NCBI RefSeq assembly: GCF_965118895.1
Contig: NZ_CBCPJJ010000010.1
Span: 186,001-250,000 of the forward strand
Source of the DNA: Rahnella inusitata_A
GTDB taxonomy: Bacteria > Pseudomonadota > Gammaproteobacteria > Enterobacterales > Enterobacteriaceae
Length of the DNA: 64,000 bases
Reading direction: 5' to 3'
This document shows positions 35,939-45,241 of this stretch, piece after piece; positions within the stretch are counted from its first letter, which is position 1, and each line of letters opens with the position of its first letter. Made by a program: the position numbers and the translations under genes. The notes below the pieces were generated by a model. That model was not told the DNA's origin, ran no database searches, and worked only from the letters and a program-made list of their open reading frames with translations.

Positions 35939-37227
35939 GGGGCGACTCCTTTACGTACGGCAAATCCGCTGCGGCTGATGCGGATTAACCCGCGCGGCCG
36001 CCAGATCATCATCACCACCATCAGCACGCCAAATAACAGCACGCGATATTCCGCAAAACTGCGCAGCAGCTCCGGCGCGACGGTCAGCACAAACGCCGCC
36101 AGCACCACGCCGATGGTCGACCCCATACCGCCAAGCACCACGATGGCGAGGATCAGCGCGGATTCGAAAAAGGTAAACGAGGTCGGGTTCACGAAGCCCT
36201 GATAGGTGGCGAAAAACACGCCTGCGATCCCGGCGGTGGATGCCCCGAGCGTGAACGCAGAAAGCTTCACCAGTACGTGATTCAGCCCCATCGCGCGGCA
36301 GGCGATTTCATCCTCCCGCAGCGCCTCCCACGCACGCCCAATCGGCATGCGCGTCAACCGGTGTTTGATAAACAGCACCAGCAACACGACGAGAACCAGC
36401 ACGATGTAGATAAAAATAAACTTCATATTGGGGTTATAGGTGAGATGGAAAAATTCATGGAACGGCACGCCACCCTCGTTCGCCCGCCGCCCGAACTCCA
36501 GCCCGAAAAACGTCGGCGCAGGCGCGGAGACGCCGTTCGGTCCGCCGGTAAACGACAGCCAGTTAGTCAGCACCAGCCGGATGATTTCACCAAAGCCGAG
36601 CGTAACGATTGCCAGATAATCGCCGTGCATCCTCAGCACCGGGAACCCGAGCAGCGCACCGGCGAGGGCTGCCATCAGCGCCGCCAGCGGCAGCATCGAC
36701 CAGAACCCGAGGCCAAGATACTGATAGCCAAGCGCCAGCCCGTAAGCTCCGATGGCGTAAAACGCCACGTATCCGAGATCCAGCAGCCCCGCCAGCCCGA
36801 CCACAATATTCAGCCCGAGCCCAAGCAGCACGTAAATCAGCCCTAAAATCGCAACGGTCAGAATGTATTTGGTGGCGACAAACGGAAAGAATATCGCCAG
36901 CACGATTAACAGCGGCAGCACCCAGCGCAGGCTGCTTTTATGATCAACAGGGCGGACATATACGCCGGCGCTTTCGCTTTCAAAACGCGTCCGCATTTTC
37001 TGCCCGGCGGCGGTTTCCAGAAAGGCACTGAGCATAAAACGTCCGACCATCACCGCGGCGATAATCCACACCAGCCGTTGAGAATGGAAGTTGAAGCTGT
37101 AGCCATCGAGCACTACCCCGACCACCGGCCCGAAGATAATCAGCGCGACCAGCCCGGCGAAAATGGCATCCAGCAGACAGCGTTTCAGTGAGAAGCCGCC
37201 ATCAATAACAGCAGTTTGTGACGTCAT
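35935..37227 (-). CDS. livM: Branched-chain amino acid ABC transporter permease LivM
   Basis: The 430-residue permease has about ten hydrophobic segments and the LivM core GLGLNIVVGLAGLLDLGYVA and GRAWEALREDEIACRAMG (EAA-like loop). Length is close to E. coli LivM (425). It is in the liv operon between livH and livG. Confidence 0.93.
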   Translation of the reverse strand: MTSQTAVIDGGFSLKRCLLDAIFAGLVALIIFGPVVGVVLDGYSFNFHSQRLVWIIAAVMVGRFMLSAFLETAAGQKMRTRFESESAGVYVRPVDHKSSLRWVLPLLIVLAIFFPFVATKYILTVAILGLIYVLLGLGLNIVVGLAGLLDLGYVAFYAIGAYGLALGYQYLGLGFWSMLPLAALMAALAGALLGFPVLRMHGDYLAIVTLGFGEIIRLVLTNWLSFTGGPNGVSAPAPTFFGLEFGRRANEGGVPFHEFFHLTYNPNMKFIFIYIVLVLVVLLVLFIKHRLTRMPIGRAWEALREDEIACRAMGLNHVLVKLSAFTLGASTAGIAGVFFATYQGFVNPTSFTFFESALILAIVVLGGMGSTIGVVLAAFVLTVAPELLRSFAEYRVLLFGVLMVVMMIWRPRGLIRISRSGFAVRKGVAP

Positions 37228-37237
37228 TTTTTCTCCC

Positions 37238-38152
37238 TCACACTTTAGATACGACCGGGCGACCCAGCAGGCCCTGAGGGCGGAAAATGAGGATCACCAC
37301 CAGCAATCCGAAGGAGAACACATCTTTGTAATCCGAGTTCACCATGCCCGAGAACTGCGCTTCAGCGATGCCTAAAATCAGGCCGCCCAGCATCGCGCCC
37401 GGCAGCGAACCAATTCCGCCCAGCACAGCCGCCGTGAAAGCCTTGATACCGATGATAAATCCGGCGTAAAAATCAAAAGTGCCGTAGTTCATGGTGACCA
37501 GCACACCCGCCAGCCCGGCCATCGCCGCGCCAATCATAAACACCAGCGAGATGATGCGGTCGGTATTGATGCCCAGAATCGACGCCATCTTGCGATCCTG
37601 CTGCACTGCCCGGCACATGCGGCCGAGTTTGGTGCTGCTGATAATCCACGACAACACCAGCATCCCGACAAACGCCGCCACCAGAATAAACAGCTTGGTA
37701 TAAGTCATCTGCACGAAGCTGTCGCCGATGTGAAAACGCAGCGCGCCGTCAAACATAGTCGGGATCCCCTGCTGTCGCGGCCCCTGACTGATTTGTGCGT
37801 AGTTTTGCAAGATAAGCGACATGCCGATCGCGGAGATCAGCGGCGCAAGGCGGGTGGAGTTTCGCAGCGGTTTGTAGGCAATGCGCTCAATCGCCCAGCC
37901 GTAAACGCCGGTGACCACGATGGTAAACACCAGCGTGCCGAGGATCAGCAAGGGAAATGAGTGCAACCCGAAGAAAGACAGCAGCGCCAGCGCGATGGCG
38001 CACAGATAAGCGGAGATCATATACACCTCGCCATGGGCGAAGTTGATCATCCCGATGATACCGTAAACCATGGTGTAACCGATGGCGATCAGCCCGTACA
38101 CCGCGCCCAGCGTGATGCCGTTAAACAGCTGTTGCAGGAAGAATGAATCCAT
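37238..38152 (-). CDS. livH: Branched-chain amino acid ABC transporter permease LivH
   Basis: Start at 38152 (MDSFFLQQLFNGITLGAVYG) gives 304 residues, the normal LivH length. The longer frame upstream has no ribosome site. Eight or so TM segments; motifs NFAHGEVYM and GRMCRAVQQDRKMASILGI. It pairs with LivM. Confidence 0.93.
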   Translation of the reverse strand: MDSFFLQQLFNGITLGAVYGLIAIGYTMVYGIIGMINFAHGEVYMISAYLCAIALALLSFFGLHSFPLLILGTLVFTIVVTGVYGWAIERIAYKPLRNSTRLAPLISAIGMSLILQNYAQISQGPRQQGIPTMFDGALRFHIGDSFVQMTYTKLFILVAAFVGMLVLSWIISSTKLGRMCRAVQQDRKMASILGINTDRIISLVFMIGAAMAGLAGVLVTMNYGTFDFYAGFIIGIKAFTAAVLGGIGSLPGAMLGGLILGIAEAQFSGMVNSDYKDVFSFGLLVVILIFRPQGLLGRPVVSKV

Positions 38153-38199
38153 AAATACGCAGTCTCTTTTTGCGACCGCGTTTGGGGAAGCGCGGTCAG

Positions 38200-38312
38200 A
38201 ACTCATAAAGCGTTATTGTTGCAGCCAGTTTGGACCCGGCCAGCGCGGAAAACCCGGAGCGTACACGTAGTACGTGAGGAGTTTGAGCACTGCCCGGGTT
38301 CAAAATGGCAAA
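38200..38312. repeat. Dyad-rich element between livK and livH
   Basis: A GC-rich block with CACGTAGTACGTG (38263-38275 region), flanked by GGACCCGG...CCCGGGTT arms, sits in the intercistronic gap after the binding-protein gene. It can form a folded structure and could lower downstream expression or stabilise the livK message. It looks like a dispersed enterobacterial repeat, but I cannot name it with certainty. Confidence 0.4.
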
Positions 38313-38322
38313 TAAAATAGCT

Positions 38323-39447
38323 TTATTTCACTTCCTGGTATTTGCCTTTGTCATCCCATTTATAAACCACGTAATCCGAGACTTTCAGATCGCCTTTGCT
38401 GTCCCAGGATTTTTTGCCCATCACGGTATCGACGCTGTTAGCTTTCAGCCAGGCGCTGGCCTTGGCTGAATCGGTGCCGCCGGTGGCTTTGAACGCGGCA
38501 GCAATCGCCTGAACCGAGGCGTAGGAATACAACGTGTATCCTTCGGGTTCGAACTTGTTGGCGCGGAACTTATCGATAACGGTTTTCCCTTCGGCAATCA
38601 GACGCGGGTCTTTGCCGAAGGTCATCAGAATGCCGTTGGTATATTGCGGGCCACCCGCGGCCGTCACCATTTCTTCATTGACGATACAATCGCCGGAGAA
38701 GAACGTCGCCTGCACACCCTGTTCGCGCATCTGGCGCACTAACGGACCGGCTTCCGGATGGCAACCGCCGAAGAACACCACGTCGGGTTTCTGCGCACTG
38801 ATTTTGGTCACCAGCGCGTTAAAGTCTTTTTCGCCGCGCGACAGCCCTTCGTACATCACTTCCTTCACGCCGCGTTTGTTGAGCGCCGCTTTGGTAGCAT
38901 CCGCCAGGCCCTGTCCGTAGGTGTCTTTGTCGTGGATGATGACTACTTTTTTGGCTTTGAGTTTGTCGATGATGTAATCGCTGGCAACCAGACCCTGCTG
39001 ATCGTCACGCCCACACATGCGGAACATATCGCTCATGCCGCGCTCGGTGATTTGCGGGTTGGTAGAGCCAGGGGTGATGGCAATAATTCCGGCGTCGTTA
39101 TATACCTCGGAAGCAGGCATGGTAGATGAGGAGCAAAAATGCCCGACCACTGCCTGGACTTTGTCCTGATCGACTAAGCGGTTAGCAACGGCAACTGCCT
39201 GTTTCGGTTCACAGGCGTCATCGCCCTGCACCAGCTTAATTTTTTCGCCATTAATCCCGCCTGCGGCATTAATGTCTTCGGCGGCCTGCGTGGCACCATG
39301 CCAGTACTGATCGCCATAGGTGGCGTTCGGTCCGGTGAACGGGCCAGCCACACCAATCACAATATCTGCATGCGCGGAAAACGCCGTCGCCAGACACCCT
39401 GCCAGTAAAAGAGAAAGCGGATTTCTTATCAATTTCATCGACATCAT
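38323..39447 (-). CDS. livK: Branched-chain amino acid-binding periplasmic protein
   Basis: The 374-residue protein has a signal peptide (LSLLLAGCLATAFSAHA, cleaved before DIVIGVAGPFTG). The Leu/Ile/Val-binding fold has paired cysteines as in LivJ/LivK (GDDACEP, VGHFCSSST). M4 (39438) is an alternative start. It is first in the liv operon, separated from livH by a structured 170-bp gap, an arrangement that favours excess binding protein over permease. Confidence 0.92.
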   Translation of the reverse strand: MMSMKLIRNPLSLLLAGCLATAFSAHADIVIGVAGPFTGPNATYGDQYWHGATQAAEDINAAGGINGEKIKLVQGDDACEPKQAVAVANRLVDQDKVQAVVGHFCSSSTMPASEVYNDAGIIAITPGSTNPQITERGMSDMFRMCGRDDQQGLVASDYIIDKLKAKKVVIIHDKDTYGQGLADATKAALNKRGVKEVMYEGLSRGEKDFNALVTKISAQKPDVVFFGGCHPEAGPLVRQMREQGVQATFFSGDCIVNEEMVTAAGGPQYTNGILMTFGKDPRLIAEGKTVIDKFRANKFEPEGYTLYSYASVQAIAAAFKATGGTDSAKASAWLKANSVDTVMGKKSWDSKGDLKVSDYVVYKWDDKGKYQEVK

Positions 39448-39918
39448 CGTGTTCCTTAGTAGCCTGTTTGAGCAAAATGGTTTTAGTAAGAACGCCGGAG
39501 CGTGGTCTTAAATCCTGACGCTAAACACGAACAAAAAGCACTGAATGGAGTGGTTGAAATCTTCCCGGGGACGACTGCGGAGTTTCCTTACGGTTTCGCT
39601 AAAGGTGTAAAACCTTAAGCAAAATTGCTGCCAGTGTTGCAACCTGTCACGCAATTGGTGGTCATTTTGAGTATAGAGCGCGTGAGGCAACGCCCCGAAG
39701 CAAGTTGCAGAAACAACGGCGGGATCACATCGCACTGCGCTGGTGCTGAAAAGATGAGGAAAAAGAGGGATGTCGCAACGCCGTGCACCAAAATGACCCG
39801 CCGCAATTTCTGCCAGCGTGTTCGCACTATTACGCCTGGTGACACTTTTATCCTTTGCATGTTCGGGTGGGTTGTTTTGTAATGCAGGCAGATGAATGCA
39901 AAGGGAAACGACTTAACA
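39448..39918. other. Intergenic region livK / small lipoprotein
   Basis: About 470 bp with the divergent promoters. Shadow frames exist, but none encodes a recognisable protein. No leader-peptide attenuator was found. Confidence 0.4.
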
Positions 39919-40134
39919 ATGAAGAAATTATCTTGCCTCACCGCCCTCACGCTGGCCCTGACGCTCACCGGCTGCGCCAGTGATTACGTGATCAACACCA
40001 AGGCCGGTGATCAGTTCTTCGCCCATGGCGAACCGGATCGCGACCGCGATACCGGTATGACCAGCTACACCGACATGAACGGCGATTATCATCTGATGAA
40101 TACCAATGATATTGCGGGGATTGTGAAGAAGTAA
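39919..40134 (+). CDS. YgdI/YgdR-family small lipoprotein
   Basis: Start at 39919 (AAGGGAAACG upstream) gives 71 residues. The signal peptide has lipobox LTGC, with Cys at about position 19. The mature DUF903 domain follows: SDYVINTKAGDQFFAHGEPD, ending NTNDIAGIVKK. It is outer- or inner-membrane lipid-anchored, of unknown function. Confidence 0.88.
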   Translation: MKKLSCLTALTLALTLTGCASDYVINTKAGDQFFAHGEPDRDRDTGMTSYTDMNGDYHLMNTNDIAGIVKK

Positions 40135-40257
40135 TGTGGCATTCACCATCGGCTGAGGGTGACCACTTTTCCTTTCGCCTGTCCCCGAGCGAGACAGGCA
40201 ATCACCCCTTCGCTTCTGCAGCAGTGGTCAGAATAGCCAGTTGAGGAAATTTCATTT

Positions 40258-41076
40258 TTATTCTTTCGCATCAAGCTGAAGGCTTTTGCGCACGACCTTA
40301 TCCAGGAATGATGCAGGCGCGAATCTGAGAATAAAGTTCAATTGACCTGCCAGCTTTCCCGCCGTATAGCGCACCTTTGGACGTGAAGTCTGCGCCGCTT
40401 TAACCACCACATCAGCCACCACCTCCGGGCTTTCCGCTTCGGCCATTGCTTTGCTCACCACTTTCGTCAGCTTAGCCCGGATCTGGTCAAACTCTTCAAG
40501 CCTGGCATCCGGCTCTAGATTATTGTTTTCGAACTGTGTTTTCATGTAAGCAGGTTCGATCACAGACACTCTGATGCCCTGCGTGCGCAGTTCATGATCC
40601 AGTGCTCCCGTATACCCTTCGACCGCATGCTTACTGGCTGCATAAAGTGCCACATACGGCAACGGAACGATCCCGAGAATCGAACCGATATTGATGATGC
40701 GCCCACTGCCCTGACGGCGCATGTGGGGGATCACTGCCCGCGACAACCTGACGATGCCCAGGACGTTGGTATCGAAAATTTGCCTGGCCTGCTCGACAGA
40801 ACTTTCTTCCGCCGCCGCCGGAGCGATCCCGAAGCCCGCATTATTCACCAGAACATCGATCCGTCCCTCAAGGCGCAGCAACTCATCAATCGCGGCCCCT
40901 ACGGAAGCGTCGTCCGTCACATCAAGCGTCAATAACGGAAACGGATGCGTACCCGCCTGGGAGCCACGACGGCTCGTGCCGTATACTGTATACCCAGCCG
41001 CTAAAAGTTTACGGGCAGACGCTTCACCGATACCTGAGGAAGCGCCTGTAACCAGTACTACACGTTTTTTTGTCAT
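40258..41076 (-). CDS. Short-chain dehydrogenase/reductase
   Basis: Start at 41076 (MTKKRVVLVTGASSGIG) gives 272 residues. The TGASSGIG cofactor motif, NNAG, and the catalytic S...YVALYAASKHAV (YxxxK) are present. No substrate can be assigned. It lies 113 bp after a second SDR gene on the same strand and downstream of an Old Yellow Enzyme gene, suggesting a redox gene cluster under the TetR regulator at 43289. Confidence 0.87.
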   Translation of the reverse strand: MTKKRVVLVTGASSGIGEASARKLLAAGYTVYGTSRRGSQAGTHPFPLLTLDVTDDASVGAAIDELLRLEGRIDVLVNNAGFGIAPAAAEESSVEQARQIFDTNVLGIVRLSRAVIPHMRRQGSGRIINIGSILGIVPLPYVALYAASKHAVEGYTGALDHELRTQGIRVSVIEPAYMKTQFENNNLEPDARLEEFDQIRAKLTKVVSKAMAEAESPEVVADVVVKAAQTSRPKVRYTAGKLAGQLNFILRFAPASFLDKVVRKSLQLDAKE

Positions 41077-41206
41077 GCTGAATAATGCCTTCATGATGTT
41101 TGAAGTTTCTCATCAAAGATGAGACGACACGTTGTGAGGGATTTATGTCGGATTTACCTCTGTGCAGAACAATCGCAAGACCGTTCTGCACAGTGCAACT
41201 CGTTGA

Positions 41207-41989
41207 CTAAATTGCTTTATATCGCTCTGCGACTTGATCTTGTTTGATGTCGGAAAGCAAAGCCTGACGCGTCGCATCGAGGGTGTCCCAGCGGGCTGCA
41301 TTATGTAAAGGCGGAATGGTGACGAGTTCACGGCGATCAAAGCCCACCAGCGCTGCATCCACTAACTCGCCCACTTCCATGAATTTTGCCGAGTTACTGA
41401 TATCGATACCCGCACGGTCCCAGATCTCCGTATAAGTGCCGGCAGGAAGCACCGCCTGGATATAAATGCCCTTAGAGGACAGCTCGACATTCATTCCCTG
41501 AGACAGGAAAAGGACAAAGGCTTTGGTTGCGCCGTAAACCGACATGGCAAATTCCGGGGCGAGTCCGACGATGGAACTGATGTTAACGATCGATCCCTCA
41601 CCCGCCTGCACAAAGCGTGGTGCCACGGCACTGGCAAGTCTGGTCAGCGCAGTGACGTTGAGCGCGATAAGGCTTTCTATTGAATCAGGGGTCTGCTCGG
41701 TAAAACTGCCCGACTGCGCAATACCCGCATTATTGATAAGAATGCCGATTTGCGCGTCTTCACGCAGGCGAGCTTCGACCGTCTCTACATCCGCCGATTG
41801 CGTAAGGTCAGCAGGCAGAACATCGACAGAAATACCATTTTCCTTTCGCAGACGATCGGCAAGTATTTCTAACTTTGCTTTGTCACGTGCGACCAGAACC
41901 AGATCGTGGCCCCGGCGGGCAAAACGTTCCGCGTAAACAGCACCAATACCCGTGGATGCGCCTGTAATGAGAACTGAAGCTTTAGTCAT
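41207..41989 (-). CDS. Short-chain dehydrogenase/reductase
   Basis: The 260-residue protein has TGASTGIGAVYAERFARRGH, NNAGIAQSG, and catalytic S plus YGATKAFV (YxxxK). It belongs to the cytoplasmic DltE-like SDR class. It is about 75 bp downstream of the OYE gene and probably in the same operon. Confidence 0.87.
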   Translation of the reverse strand: MTKASVLITGASTGIGAVYAERFARRGHDLVLVARDKAKLEILADRLRKENGISVDVLPADLTQSADVETVEARLREDAQIGILINNAGIAQSGSFTEQTPDSIESLIALNVTALTRLASAVAPRFVQAGEGSIVNISSIVGLAPEFAMSVYGATKAFVLFLSQGMNVELSSKGIYIQAVLPAGTYTEIWDRAGIDISNSAKFMEVGELVDAALVGFDRRELVTIPPLHNAARWDTLDATRQALLSDIKQDQVAERYKAI

Positions 41990-42063
41990 ACGATGATCTT
42001 CTTTATTAGTGTGTAAACAAAATTCGCAATGTGCGACGTGTGCATAACTGTGGCAGCGATGCT

Positions 42064-43155
42064 TTACTTATTGGTCTCAGTCAGCGGCGGGTAATCGGTA
42101 TATCCCGCTGCGCCACCGCCATACAGTGTTTCAGGATTGAGTGAGGCCAGAGGCGCGCCAGTCTTTAGTCTTTCGACCAGATCCGGGTTGGCGATGAACG
42201 GACGACCAAACGCGAACAGATCGGCTTTGCCTTCTGCAAGCTGAGCGGACGCCAGCGCCAGGTCATAGCCATTGTTGCCGATGTAGGTGTTTTTAAAGCG
42301 CCGGCGCAGGGAGTCATAATCGAACGGTGATACATCACGCGGGCCGCCCGTCGCACCTTCAACCACATGGAGGTACACGATATCTAATGCATTAAGTTCA
42401 TCAGCGACGTAGTCATATTGTGGCTGCGGATCACTGCATGAAATCGCATTAGCAGGGGAAACCGGTGAAATACGCACGCCGGTGCGGTCAGCACCAATCT
42501 CCTCTTTAACGGCCGCCGTAACTTCTAGCAGCAGGCGCGCACGGTTCTCGACAGAGCCGCCGTACTCATCGGTACGCTGATTGGCGCCGTCTTTAAGAAA
42601 CTGTTCGAGCAGATAACCATTCGCGCCGTGGATCTCTACGCCGTCAAATCCGGCGGCAATGGCATTGGCCGATGCCTTTCTGAAATCGTCGATAATCCCC
42701 GGTATTTCCTGCAAATCCAGCGCACGTGGCTCAGAGACGTCAGCAAATCCGTTGTTCACAAAGGTTTTAGTCTCAGCACGAATGGCAGACGGTGCGACCG
42801 GCGCAGCGCCACCAGGCTGTAAATCGACATGCGAGACCCGTCCCACGTGCCACAGCTGTACAAATATGCGCCCACCTTTGGCATGCACCGCGTCAGTCAC
42901 CTTGCGCCAGCCATCGATCTGAGCCTGCGAGTAGATCCCTGGCGTATCCTGATAGCCCTGCGCCTGAGCTGAGATCTGCGTGGCTTCGGTAATCAGCAAT
43001 CCTGCGGTGGCGCGCTGGGCATAATAGGTCGCCGCCAGTTCGCCGGGAACCAGACCTGCTCCGGCACGGTTACGCGTCAGCGGTGCCATCACGATATGGT
43101 TGGAAAGCGTTATTGTCCCAAGATCATAGGGTTGAAATAGTGGTCGATTCGTCAT
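42064..43155 (-). CDS. Old Yellow Enzyme-family alkene reductase (NemA-like)
   Basis: The 363-residue FMN TIM-barrel ene-reductase has the N-terminal MAPLTRNRAGAGLVP, the FMN/substrate site EIHGANGYLLEQFLKDGAN, and FGRPFIANPDLVERL near the end. Enzymes of this family reduce electrophilic alkenes and nitro compounds with NADPH. It is divergent from a TetR regulator across an 18-bp inverted repeat, as nemA is controlled by NemR. Confidence 0.9.
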   Translation of the reverse strand: MTNRPLFQPYDLGTITLSNHIVMAPLTRNRAGAGLVPGELAATYYAQRATAGLLITEATQISAQAQGYQDTPGIYSQAQIDGWRKVTDAVHAKGGRIFVQLWHVGRVSHVDLQPGGAAPVAPSAIRAETKTFVNNGFADVSEPRALDLQEIPGIIDDFRKASANAIAAGFDGVEIHGANGYLLEQFLKDGANQRTDEYGGSVENRARLLLEVTAAVKEEIGADRTGVRISPVSPANAISCSDPQPQYDYVADELNALDIVYLHVVEGATGGPRDVSPFDYDSLRRRFKNTYIGNNGYDLALASAQLAEGKADLFAFGRPFIANPDLVERLKTGAPLASLNPETLYGGGAAGYTDYPPLTETNK

Positions 43156-43197
43156 GTTTATCCTCTTTCGCAGATGGTGGTTGTAGCCTCGACTTAA

Positions 43198-43249
43198 TGA
43201 TGATGATCATAATCATTAAAGTCAATTCTTTTGATTATGACCATCATCA
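43198..43249. promoter_or_regulatory. Operator: 18-bp inverted repeat between OYE and TetR genes
   Basis: TGATGATGATCATAATCA (43198-43215) and TGATTATGACCATCATCA (43232-43249) are inverted repeats with 17 of 18 matches and a 16-bp spacer. Each arm is itself nearly palindromic (ATGATCAT core), which suggests two TetR dimers binding side by side. It lies between the two divergent starts. Confidence 0.85.
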
Positions 43250-43288
43250 ATGTATACTTGGCCCTATATTTTGAGAGGATTGAAAAAC

Positions 43289-43837
43289 ATGAAAGTGTCA
43301 AAAGAGCAGGTTCGGGAAAACCGGATGCGCATTGTTGAAACGGCCTCAGAACTTTTTCGTGAGCGCGGTTACGATGGCGTGGGCGTCGCGGAACTGATGT
43401 CAGCTGCAGGCTTGACCCACGGGGGGTTCTACAAGCACTTTGGCTCTAAGGCTGACCTGTTGTCAGAGGCGATGAGCTGCGGTTTTACACGATCCGCAGA
43501 AAGTACGGCAGGAGTGAACCGGGAAAAATTTATTCAATACTACCTCTCCCGACAACATCGCGATGATAGGGGAAAAGGGTGTGTCATGTCGGCACTGGGC
43601 ACCGATACAGCCCGTCAGTCTGAGTCAATCAAAGCGACATTTGCAGCGGGAATTGAACGTCAGCTGGCAGTTTTGGGAAATGACAATGGAACGCGCGCTG
43701 ACCTGATAAATACCATTGCTCATCTTGTCGGCGCCCTGGTGCTATCCCGTGCTTGCCCGGATAATTCTGCTCTGGCTGATGAAATTCTGGAGGTGTGCTG
43801 CACACGCCTTCGCAGTCAGGATGACCATAAGGATTGA
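43289..43837 (+). CDS. TetR/AcrR-family regulator
   Basis: Start at 43289 (GAGAGGATTG upstream) gives 182 residues. N-terminal HTH: VETASELFRERGYDGVGVAE, then LTHGGFYKHFGSKADLL. The C-terminal ligand domain contains a cysteine in RGKGCVMSALG, at the position used in TetR_C-type redox sensors such as NemR-related proteins (inference). It likely represses itself and the OYE gene. Confidence 0.88.
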   Translation: MKVSKEQVRENRMRIVETASELFRERGYDGVGVAELMSAAGLTHGGFYKHFGSKADLLSEAMSCGFTRSAESTAGVNREKFIQYYLSRQHRDDRGKGCVMSALGTDTARQSESIKATFAAGIERQLAVLGNDNGTRADLINTIAHLVGALVLSRACPDNSALADEILEVCCTRLRSQDDHKD

Positions 43838-43960
43838 AGGTGCTGCAGCCGTTGCGATCATAGTCAGGGACAGCGCGCGCAGCAGTTTTTCACCCTCGAA
43901 AAACCCACGCGCGATGACATGAGCCAGAACTGCGGTGGATAGTTGAGGGGCGCTGACCAT
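43835..43960 (-). pseudogene. MFS drug-transporter fragment (Bcr/CflA-like)
   Basis: The minus-strand frame LSTAVLAHVIARGFFEGEKL, then LRALSLTMIATAAAPS resembles the loop and TM segments around the fourth and fifth helices of Bcr/CflA exporters. It has no start, no end and only about 42 residues. It sits between the TetR gene and the Hxs cluster. Confidence 0.35.
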
Positions 43961-44032
43961 GTTTGTTTGCTGGGGAGGCACGCCCAAGCCTATTCCCTAA
44001 TTTGAAAAATGACACGACCAGCGCAATTCTTT

Positions 44033-45241
44033 TTAAACAGCAACAAAGGGTTTGATATGTCTGGAAAGCCAAAATTTCTCAGTTGAAGAATTAAAGAAGC
44101 CACAGCAACTTTCACGCTTAACACAACTGTCACAGGCTGTATCCCAGCTATTCTTAAAATCACTGATACTTTGTTTACAATATGGGCGCGTATCTGGATT
44201 CACGACACAAAGAGGCAAATTAAAAATTCTTACATCGATACCGTAAAATTCAAAAACTTCAATTGCTGCAGAGAGTTCATCTTTATATTCCCAAGGATCG
44301 ATAAATACCGTGTCGCGATTAAGCTTCGCTAAACCCATATTCTCCATTCCCATCAGTGCAACATGTTTCACGAAGAAAAGATTACGGCAAATGAATTCGG
44401 CAAGTGCCTTCAGATACGTTACTGTTACTTTGGTCAAAACAACACGCAGTTCGATGTTGATACCGTGTTTATAACAATTCAGCAGGCCAGCCATCGTTTG
44501 CTCAAAAGCCCCCTCGCACTGAACTACGTAGTCATGTATGTCTGAGACATGGCCAAATAGTGGTATTCCTGCAAGTAATTGATGTCCTCCGGCTTGAGCC
44601 AGACGGGCAGTATAGTGCTCATTAGACAAATAACGGCCATTAGTCAGTAAATGGATTAATGTCTGCGGTGACCTGACCGAAATTCCCTCAACAATACGAA
44701 GTAATCCTTCCTTACGCATGGTCGGTTCCCCACCCGTAATGCAAAATGTGGCAGGAAAATTTTCATTATCAATAAGTTCAAGTGTTTGCAGGATCCTTTG
44801 CTCAATAGACTCATGACTCCCCATCGATTGCGGTTTCGGTGGCTGCGGACACATGATGCAGAGGTTATTGCATGATTCTGTCACCAGGAATGCATTGTTT
44901 TGAGATCGGGCACGGAAATTACGGTGAATACGTCCGCGTTCACTGATAGTGATAACATCGCCCTGACTGAATACTACATCCGAAGCGACAACAATTATCG
45001 GAACCGCATCCTGCAATTTAATGATTTCAAACCGAGGATCCTTGTTAGTACAAATTATTGCGTAAACATGGTGTAAGGGTGGCAGAGGTTCTTGCGTATG
45101 CGATGACAGGTAGAGAATCGTACCCGCCAGATCTGCATGCGTATCGGTCATAACTTTGCCAAACAACGGTGTACTTAAATGCAGAATGCTTTCTGCCTGC
45201 ATAGAAAGAAAAAGTGTATCTTCAGCATACAACGTGTTCAT
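44033..45241 (-). CDS. hxsC: HxsC-type radical SAM maturase
   Basis: Start at 45241 (MNTLYAEDTLFLSMQ, with GTGGGG 6 bp upstream and an ATGA overlap with hxsB) gives 402 residues. The [4Fe-4S]/SAM motif CNNLCIMC is in VTESCNNLCIMCPQPP. GGEPTM follows, and a C-terminal cysteine cluster (CDSCVKRESCCGFF) probably binds an auxiliary cluster. It is paired with HxsB in the His-Xaa-Ser system. It is expected to modify the repeat peptide HxsA; the chemistry is not deduced here. Confidence 0.88.
   Translation of the reverse strand: MNTLYAEDTLFLSMQAESILHLSTPLFGKVMTDTHADLAGTILYLSSHTQEPLPPLHHVYAIICTNKDPRFEIIKLQDAVPIIVVASDVVFSQGDVITISERGRIHRNFRARSQNNAFLVTESCNNLCIMCPQPPKPQSMGSHESIEQRILQTLELIDNENFPATFCITGGEPTMRKEGLLRIVEGISVRSPQTLIHLLTNGRYLSNEHYTARLAQAGGHQLLAGIPLFGHVSDIHDYVVQCEGAFEQTMAGLLNCYKHGINIELRVVLTKVTVTYLKALAEFICRNLFFVKHVALMGMENMGLAKLNRDTVFIDPWEYKDELSAAIEVFEFYGIDVRIFNLPLCVVNPDTRPYCKQSISDFKNSWDTACDSCVKRESCCGFFNSSTEKFWLSRHIKPFVAV

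Noticed and set aside
43742..43987. 81-codon minus-strand frame as a complete gene
   Set aside because: Only a 42-residue internal stretch resembles an MFS transporter; the remainder is antisense to the TetR gene.
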